Assembly: GCF_008831285.2 (NCBI RefSeq)
Contig: NC_045150.1
Location: 13,499,868-13,563,867 of the forward strand
Reading direction: 5' to 3'
Origin: Nymphaea colorata
Lineage: Eukaryota; Streptophyta; Magnoliopsida; Nymphaeales; Nymphaeaceae
DNA: 64,000 nucleotides
The notes under the pieces: generated by a model
The model's input: the letters and a program-made list of their open reading frames with translations, nothing else
Told to the model about the DNA's origin: nothing
Database searches by the model: none
Part shown: positions 21,126-39,222 of the stretch, in pieces
How the letters are laid out: every line of letters starts with the position of its first letter
How positions within the stretch are numbered: position 1 is the first letter of the stretch
Position numbers and translations under genes: made by a program

Positions 21126-24100
21126 TTGCAAGGTTATCTGAAGATCTCGGACACAAAAAGGACCTGAGGCAGAAGACGGAATTTTAGAAGTGCCGCAGCT
21201 GCTGCCGCAAGAGGGCATTCCAGGTGTGACTTTCTCTCGAGCGCGTTTTTTACTGGAGGCGATCCAGAGGTCGAGTAAGGCAGCCTTGGATTCGGGCACG
21301 TGTCTAGTATTTTTTATCCAATTTCAGATTTTTTGGAAAATCCTGTGAAGAGATACGGAATTTACAAGTGCCACAGGTTTCTAAAGGTCCCTGTGGCCTC
21401 CTTCGACAGAGAGACTCACCTACGACCCAGACTGTCTTCAGCTGGGAATCCGTAGTGCCAATATCATGGCCGACGCTGCTAGCTTAAATCAAAGAGATGA
21501 AACATTCAAGGGAGTCAAGTCCACCGAGCATAGTACCCTGAAAATGACCTCCACCCCACTCAATGGTGCTAACTATTTGAGTTGGGTGAAGGCTGCTCAC
21601 TTAGTTCCTATTGGAAGATCAATGGCATGATATATTAACGGGAAAACCAAAGCTCCAGCCACTACTGTTCCCAACTATGATGAATGGGAATCAAAGAATG
21701 ACATGGTTATGGCATGGCTGCTCAACTCTATGGAACCATCCATAGCAAATCTGTTCACATATCAAGATACCGCACACGGAATATGGGAGGCTCTAAAAGA
21801 ACTTTACAGTGAGCAAAATAATCATGCTCAAGTATACCAGATACAATGCGAGATTGCCGATCTCACCCTCCATGACCAAGATGTGCAGCGGTACATTGGG
21901 AGACTAAGGAGTCTATATGATGAGCTCCTTCAATATCAACCAGTGACCTCTGATCCAGTCATTTACAGACAGCATTTTGAAGAAGATCAAATCTTCAAGG
22001 TCCTCGTTGGATTGAGTGAGGACTATGAAGCCATAAGGACTCAAATCCTGAATACTATGCTGCTGCCAAAATTCAATGCTATTTGTCAAATGATTCAGAG
22101 AGTGGTGTCAAGGCGAAGAGTCATGAGCGTCCCTCCTAAAACGGACTCTATAGAAGACAGCCAAGAAAAAATGGCGTGCCTTTCACAATCGGGCACTAAA
22201 CAAGGCATACAAATGTACCACTCAAACACACAGAAAAAGCACAGCAAACTTAAGTATACTCACTGCAGGAAATTGGCTCACATACGTGATTGCTGCTGGG
22301 AACTTGTGCGGCGACCACGGAAGAAAAAGGGTTCTTCTTCAATCCCAAACAAATACGTCAACCTTGCAAACTTTGTCACCAAAATGACCTGGAAAAATTC
22401 TTTCAGAAATTCTCTAAAGCGAATAATCTATTATCTTCCCAACCAGTGTGTGATATCTCAGAAGGTAAGTTCTGTGCCTTATTGAATGCCACTAAAAATA
22501 AATCCTGGATAGTTGATTCTGGTGCTACTGATCACATGACCAATGATCCCACAATACTTGTCAATCTAAACAAGGATCTTCATCGTTCTGTTGTTTCTGC
22601 TGATGGGTCATCTACGATTGTTGCTGGCATTGGAAAAACATCCTTCTTGAAAAATATTATTTCTGCTTTACTTGTTCCTAAGCTTGCTGTCAACCTTATG
22701 TCTGTTACCAAAATCACTCAAGATTATGATTGTCTGGCTGTTTTCTCCAAGAAGGATGTAACATTTCAGGACCTGAGCTCGAAGAAGGTGATTGGGAAGG
22801 GCCGACGCATGGTGACCTCTACACTTTGGACACCGACTGTTTGAGTTTTTTCTCCAAATAAAAATCGACTCAAAGGACGGACTATCAAATTTGACATGCT
22901 CGACTAGGACACATATACTATCAGAACCTGAGTCCCCTCACCATTGATGATAATAAAGCGTGTAATGCATGCAAATTCGCCAAATTCACACACCTCACCT
23001 TCCAGCCGATTCATGAAAGGTCTGAAAAAGCTTTTGATCTCATTCACTCGGATGTTTGGTGGCCTGCTCCAGAGGACTCTCATGCTGGTTTTAAGTTCTA
23101 TGTCTCTTTCATTGATGATATGACTCGTGTAACATAGATTTATTTTCTCAAAAATAAGAGTTAAGTGCCAAATTTTTTTGAAGAATTCTATGCCTTCATT
23201 CTCCCTCAATATGCTGCTAAGATTAAAATGCTTCGCTTTGACAATGGTGGTGAATATGTGAATGATGCATTGAAAAACTTCATGAGGAAGCATGGAATAC
23301 AACCCCAATATACCTGCACTGGGATGCCTCAGCAAAACGGCATTGCGGAAAGAAAAAACCGACAGTTTCTGAATATTTCTCGGGCTCTTATGATGCACAA
23401 GAACGTACCTCAGATTTCTTGAAGCGAAGCCATTGGGACAGCATGTTATATATCCAATCAAGTTCCAAACTCTAGCATAGAAGGAAAAATTCCTCTTGAA
23501 CTCCTTTTCAATAAGCCGCTGTCACTTAAACACCTCAGGGTGTTTGGGTGCAAATGTTTCGTACAAGTACAAGAAAGATTTAGAAATAAATTCCAGTGAC
23601 ATGCAATTAAGTGTATATTCTTTGGATACTCAAGCAAGAAGAGAGGTTATCGCTGTTTTGACCCTCTCTCTAAACGTATGATTGTATCTCAGGATGTAAA
23701 ATTCTATGAAAGTCAACATTTCTCTGACTGCTGCATAAAGGGGGAGGCAAATAACAGAAACTCTGCTGAAAATAGTGTTGATGATACTCCACGTCCGCTG
23801 GCTGACATCTTTGCAAGTCAAATGCCTACATGCCAACCAGGGATTGCCCACTTTCCCAGTAACAATAGCAGCCTTGAAAACACTATTTTGGAGGAAGACG
23901 AACCACCTACCAACATCAAATCTCAACCAGGTGTAAGACGTTCCTCTAGAGTGACTCGGCCTCCATCCAAGTTAAGTGATTACTATACTTACTTATCTGT
24001 TGGAAGTCTTCATTCACTAGACAATTATCTCTCTTTTGAAGTTCTCTCGCATAATTACAAGTCATACATCTTTGTTATTTATGGTCATCAAGAGCCAAGA

Positions 24101-24378
24101 AACTTTAATGAAGCTAGTGCAGTCTTATGGTGGAGGGCAGCTATGGAAGAAGAAATCAAGGTGCTTGAAAAGAACTATACTTGGGATCTTGTTCCTCTAC
24201 CAGACGAAAAGAAACTGGTAGGTTGTAAATGGATCTACAAAATAAAGTTCAAGAGCAATGGAGAAGTGGAGCGATATAAGGCTCGCCTCGTTGCAAAGGG
24301 CTTCACTAAGACAGAAGGAATCAATTACAATGAAACCTTTGCCCCGGTAGCAAAAATGAACACGGTGAGAACTCTTCT
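21126..24378 (+). mobile_element. Copia retrotransposon fragment 2 (gag to start of RT), truncated by organelle-type DNA
   Basis: This is the second copy of the element at 2376-4620 and extends further. The gag start is at 21466. A UBN2-type gag frame is open from 21703. The zinc knuckle has lost its first Cys (YTHCRKLAHIRDCC, near 22257-22300). Protease DSG is at 22514-22522 in WIVDSGATDHMTND. The integrase core shows HSDVWWPAP, LRFDNGGEYVN and GIAERKNR, so the D, D and E positions are visible although frameshifts and a TAG interrupt it. RT begins with KWIYKIKFKSNGEVERYKA (about 24225) and stops after KMNTVRTLLA at about 24378. There the text changes abruptly to GC-richer organelle-like DNA. 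No LTRs were found at either end. Confidence 0.9.
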
Positions 24379-27085
24379 TGCAAACCCGCAAACACACCCC
24401 TTGAGATGAACTGCAAGCTAAGGAAAGAAGATGGTGATATTTTCGAAAACAAAGAAAGTTTCCAAAAACTACCGCCTGAGGATTGATCTCCGACTCCGGC
24501 CACCTATTAGGCGTTTCCAAAGTTAATTCCTCTTTCTTATTCTTAAGCAAGCCCCCGCGTTCGGCTATAGCCGGACCCCGTGAATCGTGAGCTGCTTCAT
24601 GAGCAAAGCGTAGGACTGATTCAGACTCACTCTGATAGACTATCAGACAGGAATTTTTGAAAAGACAAAACTTCCCCTCACTTGACAAGCAAAGGCCACA
24701 AAGCACTCGCAAAGCAGCCCTCTCCACAACCCCTAGGATTTCCCCTGTGGTGAATCTACGTTCGATTGATTCAATATCAATGAACCTTCATACGTCTGTA
24801 ATGCATTGTCGAGGCGTATTCTTAAAGTACCAATATCTACGGCCGTAGGCTAGCTGAAAATCTGAGTTTATCGGAATCTTCTTCCTTTTGAAAAAAGCTG
24901 CTCCACAGTGGTAAAGTCTCATCTTGTGTGTGCTGACCCGCGCCGCCAGCAGCACAAAAGGGCAGCGAGCGGTTTCCTGAAAACTAGCTTCTGATACATG
25001 GTATAAATAATGAAAGATCCAATATTTCAAAATTGTGTCTAGAATGACCGGAAAGGTAGAAACGAGACCGGATATAGTTTTCTCATTCTGAACAAATCCA
25101 AAAAGGTTCATTGCTTCAGCCCAGAATACGATTAATCCAGCATGGGCCACGTGAGCTTCCAGCTTTCAGTGCCATACAGGGTGGGAATCCAGAAGTGATG
25201 CTTCTATGGTGGAAGCCGAGTATGGTATGCAGGCTCATAATGCCTCAATACTTTTAGATTTTATATCTAATAAACACATAGGTGGGAAGGGACACCAGCG
25301 ACTACAGCGTTATCCAGCCACCCATGGAGCGTGTAGCCTGATCGTAGCCTTTCAAGAAAGTCCTGACCTTTCCATAACCTTTCCAGAACGTCCTTTCCAT
25401 TTTGTTGATGGATAATGGCATACAATTGCATTTCGGGTATGGATGGATATATGGTATTCAATCCATTAGGAGTACCTTCGTGGATCCATGGATGCATACA
25501 TCTCGATCGGCCTGGATCATATCACACATAGTACGAGTGTGAGTGACTAAATTCATCGAGTTGTTCCAATGAATCAAAATGGCGTTCCCAAAATGATCGA
25601 CCATGATTTCAGCGATAAATGGCTTATCAGAAAGAATGGATTTTACTATCAATCTTCCTCAAGGAACCAAACCACTTCGATTCGGGAGCCCGCTATTTGT
25701 CAAAAAGCATCTTCCGTGGTTTTTATATTATTTATCTGCGGGGGTCGATTTCATCGGTAGTTGATACCATCGATCCTAATGAATGGAGATCCCTCCTCAT
25801 TCATTCGAATGACATGGAGGGGTCTCTTGATTTTTTTGCCAGCTGGATCTAGAGAGATGCATCATGTGAAAAGACAAAAAAATGTGGAACCCAGAACAAT
25901 TTGTGGAGAATACGTCCCTTTGTTTGGAAATACATCATTGTAATTGTTAGCAGTGACCATAGAATAGGTCTGTTCGTTTGGAAATTTCCCGTAAAGCTAA
26001 TCATAGGTTCTTTTCTCCATCGGAACAATTTTTCAGGTACTTCTTTATTCTCAGAGGAACAAAAGGTCAAAATGTTTTATGGGACTGCAATCCAAACTGA
26101 GGACGGGTTTTTGGAGTTAACTCACCCTACCACCCCCCAAGTCAAGCTGGTACCTGCAGGTAATAAAAAAAGAAAGAAGTTTGAATCCACTGAAATGATC
26201 GGGCTCGACCGAAAACTGATCGGAAAAGTAACAGCGACTGGTTACTCCGGTGGTACCACACAGATTTCCGACCGGGAGCGAGTTCTTCGCCATGGCTGGT
26301 CGGATTCGCCTGAAACTTGGTGGGGATGTTGCTAAGATCTAGCCGATTATCCTGGGGTGAATGAGAGAGTGAAATTCGCCCTTGGTTGCTTCAGATTTTG
26401 CCTGAAACTTCCACCCAGGCACTGCTTGGTTTCCGCCAAGCCGAGCAAGCGATGTGGTTTATTAAGGGTCGGCTATTGGGGAAAATCCATCTCCTTTCTA
26501 GACAGCAATTCTCAAATTGATGCGGAGTGACTTGCTGCTGCCAAGGACAGAATTTTCAGGTTGATTCACCATCGAGTTCACAGAAATCCAACCGGCCTTC
26601 TACCAATGGATTCCGGTGAACCTTCGGATTCTCACCTTGACAATCAGTCCGATAGACTAGGGTGCGATCCACCTTTCCGGCGTCTCTTTCTCTGATTTTG
26701 ACAGAGATTAATAAGCTTACTAGGGCCGATCTTAACCTGCCTTAAGCTCTGCTCGAGGTGGAAGTTGCTTGATTACTAGTCGACTAGAGCCACGAGTAGA
26801 TTTCCGTCAAGCCTTCCCAAGATAGTTCTCCAGCCACTAACTTCTTCCGGGGAAGAAGAACTTGCACCGTGGTGATTCGGTCGGTGAATTTGTGCATAGG
26901 ATCAAGACGCTCTAAGAGGATTTCTGACGCCTCCAAACCTGTTTCACTTCGACCAGAGTGACAGGTTGGAGCCTTGGGTTTCCAGTCACCGGTGGTAAGA
27001 TGACGAGAGGAAGAGAGACGCAAGAGCCAATTCACACGAAAAACTCAACTTCTAATTCTTGATTGCATGGTAGCAAATTCTCTTA
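24379..27085. other. Organelle-type DNA insertion (mitochondrial-like mosaic with plastid pieces)
   Basis: Base composition rises to near-even GC with none of the surrounding AT-rich repeat text. A psbC/cemA chimeric fragment (24992-25160, minus) shows plastid ancestry for part of it. The rest carries no gene I can name. Plastid fragments shuffled among unassigned GC-neutral sequence are typical of plant mitochondrial genomes, so a nuclear mitochondrial segment is more likely than a direct plastid insertion. The left junction interrupts Copia RT at about 24378. The right junction, near 27085, is judged only by the return of AT-rich sequence. Confidence 0.6.
24992..25160 (-). pseudogene. Chimeric plastid-derived fragment: psbC piece joined in frame to cemA C-terminus
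   Basis: Reading the minus strand, 25160-25101 gives [20 protein letters not shown], matching the CP43 (psbC) segment with one Gly-to-Glu change. The same frame then continues as [20 protein letters not shown] and [12 protein letters not shown], the C-terminal part of the envelope protein CemA, until the CemA end diverges near 24990. The two genes are not adjacent in ordinary plastid genomes, so the join reflects rearrangement. The frame stays open past both pieces into non-plastid text down to 24788. No functional protein is expected. Confidence 0.82.
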
Positions 27086-27116
27086 GGCAGTGCTTATACA
27101 CATGAATTAATGACAC

Positions 27117-28703
27117 CCGCGCACTGCCCTTACTGTACAATAAAATCATAGATTAAGTGATTCCTTGCTGAAGTTAATGAAACAAGTAAAAGCGACTTTC
27201 TTGCCATGGAATAACGGATGACAATAACTTCAGGTGGTTTGCTTCCTCATAATTTTCTCTTTCAACTACGTTGCTGCTACTCAATGTACTTTCATGTATA
27301 CAACATGTGCCTAGCTAGGAGATACACCCAATAAGCTAAAGGTTGGATACCAAAATGTCTACAATTTCTTTGTAAAAGAAAAATAGAACGTAGGAAAAAA
27401 GCAATCTAATTCTCGGTAAACTCTTAAATTCATGGAAAAACTGGACTCAAAATTCATTTGGTTTTGGAAATGCTCAATTACGCCCAACAATTCTATGAAA
27501 TCTAATTCGATGGTCTTTTATCACAAGAACTTTATCAATATAATTCTCATTATTAACAGATAGTAACAACTAAGAAGAGGTCAATAAATTGTAACTACTA
27601 ATCATGGAGTATCATATCAAGTATACATACCTTTGGCACTTTACTTGAAGCCCCATGGAGAAGGACAGAAGCAGAGACCAGGAAGAAGAGGAGCAGCCTG
27701 GTTTCTTCCGTGGACGACGTCGAGATTAATGGTGTTCTTCCTCCTCTGGAGGCCTTATTTGTAGCTGTGATCATCTGGGAAAAGGCCAAAACGAATTTGT
27801 GTGAGATGTATGGAATAGAACCTTGCTGTGTCCAAGTTAGAAAATTTGACTTATCGATGCTTTAGTCCTAGGGATTTTTTCTTTTTCTTTACTTTATTTC
27901 TTTATTTTTTTGCTCGTTTTATTTTTCAGGAGGATTAAGACAGTGGGCAGATATATTATTCCGACAAAGCATCCCTTGTCTTCCTTTCCTTCCCCGTATA
28001 TATGAAAGACTTACTTGAGATTATGCCACGATCTTCAAGCGGCTTGAACCATTGTGTTGCACACACACACACATGGGACCTAGACTGGTTGGGACTGAAA
28101 TAATCAGGTTTAGTTTAGTTGGGATATCAAATCAGGTTGTTACTGTTGTTGTTTTCACAGATATTGACCCATTAGGCAACAGATAGCTAAGAGAATAAAA
28201 TGAATAGGAGTGTGTTTGAAAAGAGGAACATTCTGTGCTTGTAAAATGTATTTCAAAACCTTTACATTAATTGTTGACATCAAATGCTCACTGCAATAAT
28301 CTTGTATTGGTAACGAGGAGGAAATGTTGCAACAAGATAATAAAAGAATGTATTTTTTTTACTTAATTTATTGTGGCTGATCCGAGACCAACGGCATACG
28401 AGATTACCGCATTGAGAAGAGACAAAAAAAGTCGAACTCCTTTGAGGCCGACTTCCCACTTTTTCATTTTACCATCACCGCATGAATTCTATTACTGATG
28501 AGCCATTGTACTTCAAGACCTTCAAGTTTAAGGATGATGAGTCAACATGAAGGCATGTGATCCTCACAAGACATTCACAAAGAGTTATTTAACCTAAAGT
28601 GGAAGTAAGAATCAAAAGGAAGAAAAAAAAGAAGTTTGGGCTTCATGCATCCAACTGTTTGATGCCTCTCAAGTTGCCACAAAAACCAAAGAAAGCATCT
28701 TCC
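27117..28703. repeat. Tandem segmental duplication, unit 1 (about 1.59 kb)
   Basis: It matches 28704-30350 along its length, starting GCGCACTGCCCT and ending at CCAAAGAAAGCATC. The main differences are scattered substitutions, the length of a CA repeat near 28060, and a shorter segment where unit 2 has about 60-90 extra bases near 29845-29980. Confidence 0.93.
27631..27789 (-). CDS. Candidate first exon of a small secreted protein, unit 1
   Basis: I do not recognise the family. The frame from MAFSQMITATNKAS contains a hydrophobic stretch TRLLLFFLVSASVLLHGASS resembling a signal peptide, then KVPK, followed immediately by a strong plant splice donor GTATGT (complement of 27625-27630). In unit 1 the internal Met before EETR is Thr (ACG), so translation would have to use the upstream Met. 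Possible downstream coding text (NYEEANHLKLLSSVIPW, near 27200-27290 minus) is open in both units, but its differences do not favour silent changes. The signal peptide plus donor is suggestive, not proof. Confidence 0.3.
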
Positions 28704-29643
28704 TGCGCACTGCCCTCACTGCACAATAAAATCATAGATTAAGTGATTCCTTTCTAAAGTTAATGAAACCATTACAAGCGACTTTCTTCCCATGGAATAA
28801 TGGATGACAATAACTTCAAGTGGTTTGCTTCCTCATAATTTTCTCCTTCAACTTCGTTGCTGCTACTCACGTACTTCCCATGTATACAACATGTGCCTAG
28901 CTAGGAGATACACCCAATAAACTAAAGGCTGGATACCAAAATGTCTACAATTTCTTTGGAAAAGAAAAATAGGACGTAGGAAAAAAGCAATCTAATTGTC
29001 GGTAAACTCTTAAATTCATGGAAAAACTGGACTCAAAATTCATTTGGTTTTGGAAATGCTCAATTACACCCAACAATTCTATGAAATCTAATTCGATGGT
29101 CTTTTATCACAAGAACTTTATCAATATAATTCTCGTTATTAACAGATAGTAACAACTAAGAAGAGGTCAATAAATTGTAACTACTAATCATGGAGTATCA
29201 TATCAAGTATACATACCTTTGGCGCTTTACTTGAAGCCCCATGGAGAAGGACAGAAGCAGAGACCAGGAAGAAGAGGAGCAGCCTGGTTTCTTCCATGGA
29301 CGATGTCGAGATTAATGGTGTTCTTCCTCCTCTGGAGGCCTTATTTGTAGCTGTGATCATCTGGGAAAAGGCCAAAACGAATTTGTGTGAGATGTATGGA
29401 ATAGAACCTTGCTGTGTCCAAGTTAGAAAATTTGACTTATCGATGCTTTAGTCCTAGGGATTTTTTCTTTTTCTTTACTTTATTTCTTTATTTTTTTGCT
29501 CGTTTTATTTTTCAGGAGGATTAAGACAGTGGGCAGATATATTATTCCGACAAAGCATCCCTTGTCTTCCTTTTCTTCCCCGTATATATGAAAGACTTAC
29601 TTGAGATTATGCCACGATCTTCAAGCGGCTTGAACCATTGTGT

Positions 29644-29674
<31 letters not shown>

Positions 29675-30350
29675 GGGACCTAGACTGATTGAGACTGAAA
29701 TAATCAGGTTTTGTTTAGTTGGGATATCAAATCAGGTTGTCACTGTTGTTGTTTTCACAGAGATTGACCCATTAGGCAACACATAGCTAAGAGAATAAAA
29801 TGAATAGGAGTGTGTTTGATAAGAGGAAGATTGTGTGCTTGTAAACCTTTACATTATTGTTTCAAAACACAATGTGTAATCATGTCTAACGTCTAATTGT
29901 TGACATTATGTTATGTCAACGTTTACGTCATGTATTTTGAAAACGTATCCCAACAATACACAAAATATTATTCTTATCAAATGCTCACTGCAATAATCTA
30001 GTATTGGTAACGAGGAGGAAATGTTGCAACAAGATAATAAAAGAATGAATTTTTTTACTTAATTTATTGTGGCCGATCCGAGACCAACGGCGTATGAGAT
30101 TACCGCATTGAGAAGAGAAAAAAAAAGTCAAACTCTGCTGAGGCCGACTTCCCCACTTTTTCATTTTACCATGACCGCATGAATTCTATTAGTGATGAGC
30201 CATTGTACTTCAAGACCTTCAAGTTGAAGGATGATGAGTCAACATGAAAGCTTGTGTTCCTCACAAGACACGGAAGAAAAAAAAGAAGTCTGTGCTTCAT
30301 GCATCCAACTGTTTGATGCTTCTGAAGTTGCCACAAAAACCAAAGAAAGC
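28704..30350. repeat. Tandem segmental duplication, unit 2 (about 1.65 kb)
   Basis: It directly follows unit 1. It carries a longer (CA)n run at 29645-29672 and an extra stretch near 29850-29980 rich in ACGTTTACGTCA-like text. The join at 28703/28704 runs straight from GAAAGCATC into TTCCTGCGCACTG. Confidence 0.93.
29217..29375 (-). CDS. Candidate first exon of a small secreted protein, unit 2
   Basis: This is the duplicate of the exon at 27631-27789. It has the same hydrophobic signal-like segment and the same GTATGT donor (complement of 29211-29216). Here the internal Met is intact (MEETRLLLFFLV, codon at 29295-29297), which would be the better start because it places the hydrophobic core close to the N-terminus. 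The possible second-exon text (NYEEANHLKLLSSIIPWEES then a stop) lies near 28790-28870 minus. Family unknown. Confidence 0.33.
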
Positions 30351-31194
30351 GTCTCCCATGGGGGAAAATTGAATTTAATCAAAAGAATATTCACATTGAG
30401 CAGCAACTCTTGCTTTTGTTTAGGACAAGCAACATGTTTTTCCAATTTAAAGAAGAAGAGGGAAAAAACAATCAAACCTGTTTCTACTGTATTGCAAGAA
30501 GAGACTTTAAGTGCAGCTTCCAGAAATCAGGGTGGGAAGAGGAGATGTGGGTGACAAGAAAGTACAAATATTCATCGGCAACGAAGAAGACTGAAATCTA
30601 GACCTTTTCCTTCTTTTGGCTTTGCCCTGCTCCTTTGGTTCCGTCACGTGCTTTAAGCCCTCCTTCTCCCTTTCAAATCTATGATTTTTTCTCATGAAGT
30701 TGTCTTTGTAAGGTGCGGCCATGGTGGTTGGCTTCTTTCTAGAGGGCCCCATTAAATTTAGCAGGTCTAGTCCTCCCATGGTTCTTCATTGCATGTAGAA
30801 AGTGTTTGATTCCCATTTTCAGAAGTTTGAAAGCAAGAACACCTTGTTCGTGCATGTTCTGAAAGACATAAGGATAAACGTTGTCAATGAAAACTACATT
30901 TTAAAAAATTCTGGTAAATAAACAGAATGATGTTTTCAAACTTTTTAGAACAGCTTTATAAATATAAAGAAAACAATATAAGGTAATGAAAAGGGTGTGA
31001 AGTTTTAGAATTAATTGGATTTTAGAAAAATAGAATAGCGCAAAATAACATTGCTATTGAATATTATAGTACAACAATTGCTGCCTTGTTCATAATAGAT
31101 AAAAATAGCATTTTTTTCCTCAAAAGAAGAAACCACATCTTCTATTTCAGGAAAATCTTACATAAAACGACGTTTTATATTTTACTGAATGACA
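30351..31194. other. Intergenic, no assigned gene
   Basis: A basic, low-complexity frame on the minus strand (30779-30507, with KEQGKAKRRKRSRFQSS) is open but has no recognisable domain. Nothing else here supports a gene. Confidence 0.5.
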
Positions 31195-32067
31195 AGACGG
31201 TGGCCCCAGTGGCTCCACTTTCTAACTCTTCCACTGATTTGCATATGAGAGAAAAAGACAAACCTGGTAGCTCTTTGCAATTTACATCTTCAAATGTACT
31301 CTCATAGAACTTCACAGGTGTTCTTTGTGGGGCTAGTTGCCAAATAAAATTTTCAGTAACCACTCAATGAGTGAACAAATGGCAAGCCCTCAACCCAATA
31401 GCTAACACTCTCTAAAGAACTAGAAACAGCATCATCATTCCATGTGGCTAAGTTGGAAACCAGCACATCAACTTTGCTTCTCTTGCACCAATACTTGAGA
31501 GGTCCAGCAAACAGCAGTGGAATAACTTTGATTTTTAAAAGTATGTCAAGAATACATAGCAGAAATATATGAAGAATGCCAAATTCAACTATCTGCAATA
31601 AAAAAAAGAAAAAAGAAAAAATATGAACCCAGTACATGTGCCATCACAAATTGAGCATTATACCTAAACAAGTTTAATTATACAAACTCAAATGGAAATC
31701 CCTATCTAAAGTTCTCCAAATAATCTACTAATCCTGAAAAGCAACATAAGATCATAATTCAGTACACAACAGCAACTAACCAAATCTAAACAACAAAAGA
31801 ATGTGCATAGACAATCACTCGCACACACAAGAAGCATAGCCGATCCTCATCCAACTCCAAGGCCACAAGGCAATTCAGCAACATGCAAAGATTGTTTGAG
31901 CAAGTGTCACATCAAGAACAAAAATGTGATTCACATTTGACCATGTCGTGGCACTTTTGCAGCACATGAGCATTGCGCTTCTGCCACTTGATGATCGCCT
32001 GATCTTCCCAAACCCTATTGCCACTCCAAATCATGAAGACAATTCCGCCGGCCAGAGCTGGCGTCAT
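31195..32067 (-). pseudogene. GH2 beta-galactosidase (plant, large-protein type), N-terminal remnant
   Basis: The plant GH2 beta-galactosidase is a large hydrolase whose first two exons are recognisable here on the minus strand. Exon 1 starts at Met 32067 and includes GNRVWEDQAIIKWQKRNAHV (about 32020-31960). After an intron, exon 2 (about 31515-31195) reads LKYWCKRSKVDVLVSNLATW, NDDAVSSSLESVSYWVEGLP, then FVHSLSGY. The next codon, Trp in the family, is TGA (31353-31355). A frameshift then moves the remaining text to PVKFYESTFEDVNCKELP, and homology stops before the sugar-binding domain is complete. The catalytic region is absent from the window. Confidence 0.82.

Positions 32068-39222
<7,155 letters not shown>

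Noticed and set aside
2376-24378. Complete Copia elements with LTRs
   Set aside because: No paired LTRs, TG...CA borders, primer-binding site or complete RT/RNase H were found around either copy.
25901-26335. A 144-codon open frame in the organelle-type insertion as a gene
   Set aside because: It matches no organelle protein I could recall, has no ordered domain, and parts of the same insertion are chimeric; open frames are common by chance in GC-neutral DNA.
30507-30779. Basic 90-residue frame as a gene
   Set aside because: No recognised domain, no clear splice context, and low-complexity Lys/Arg-rich composition.
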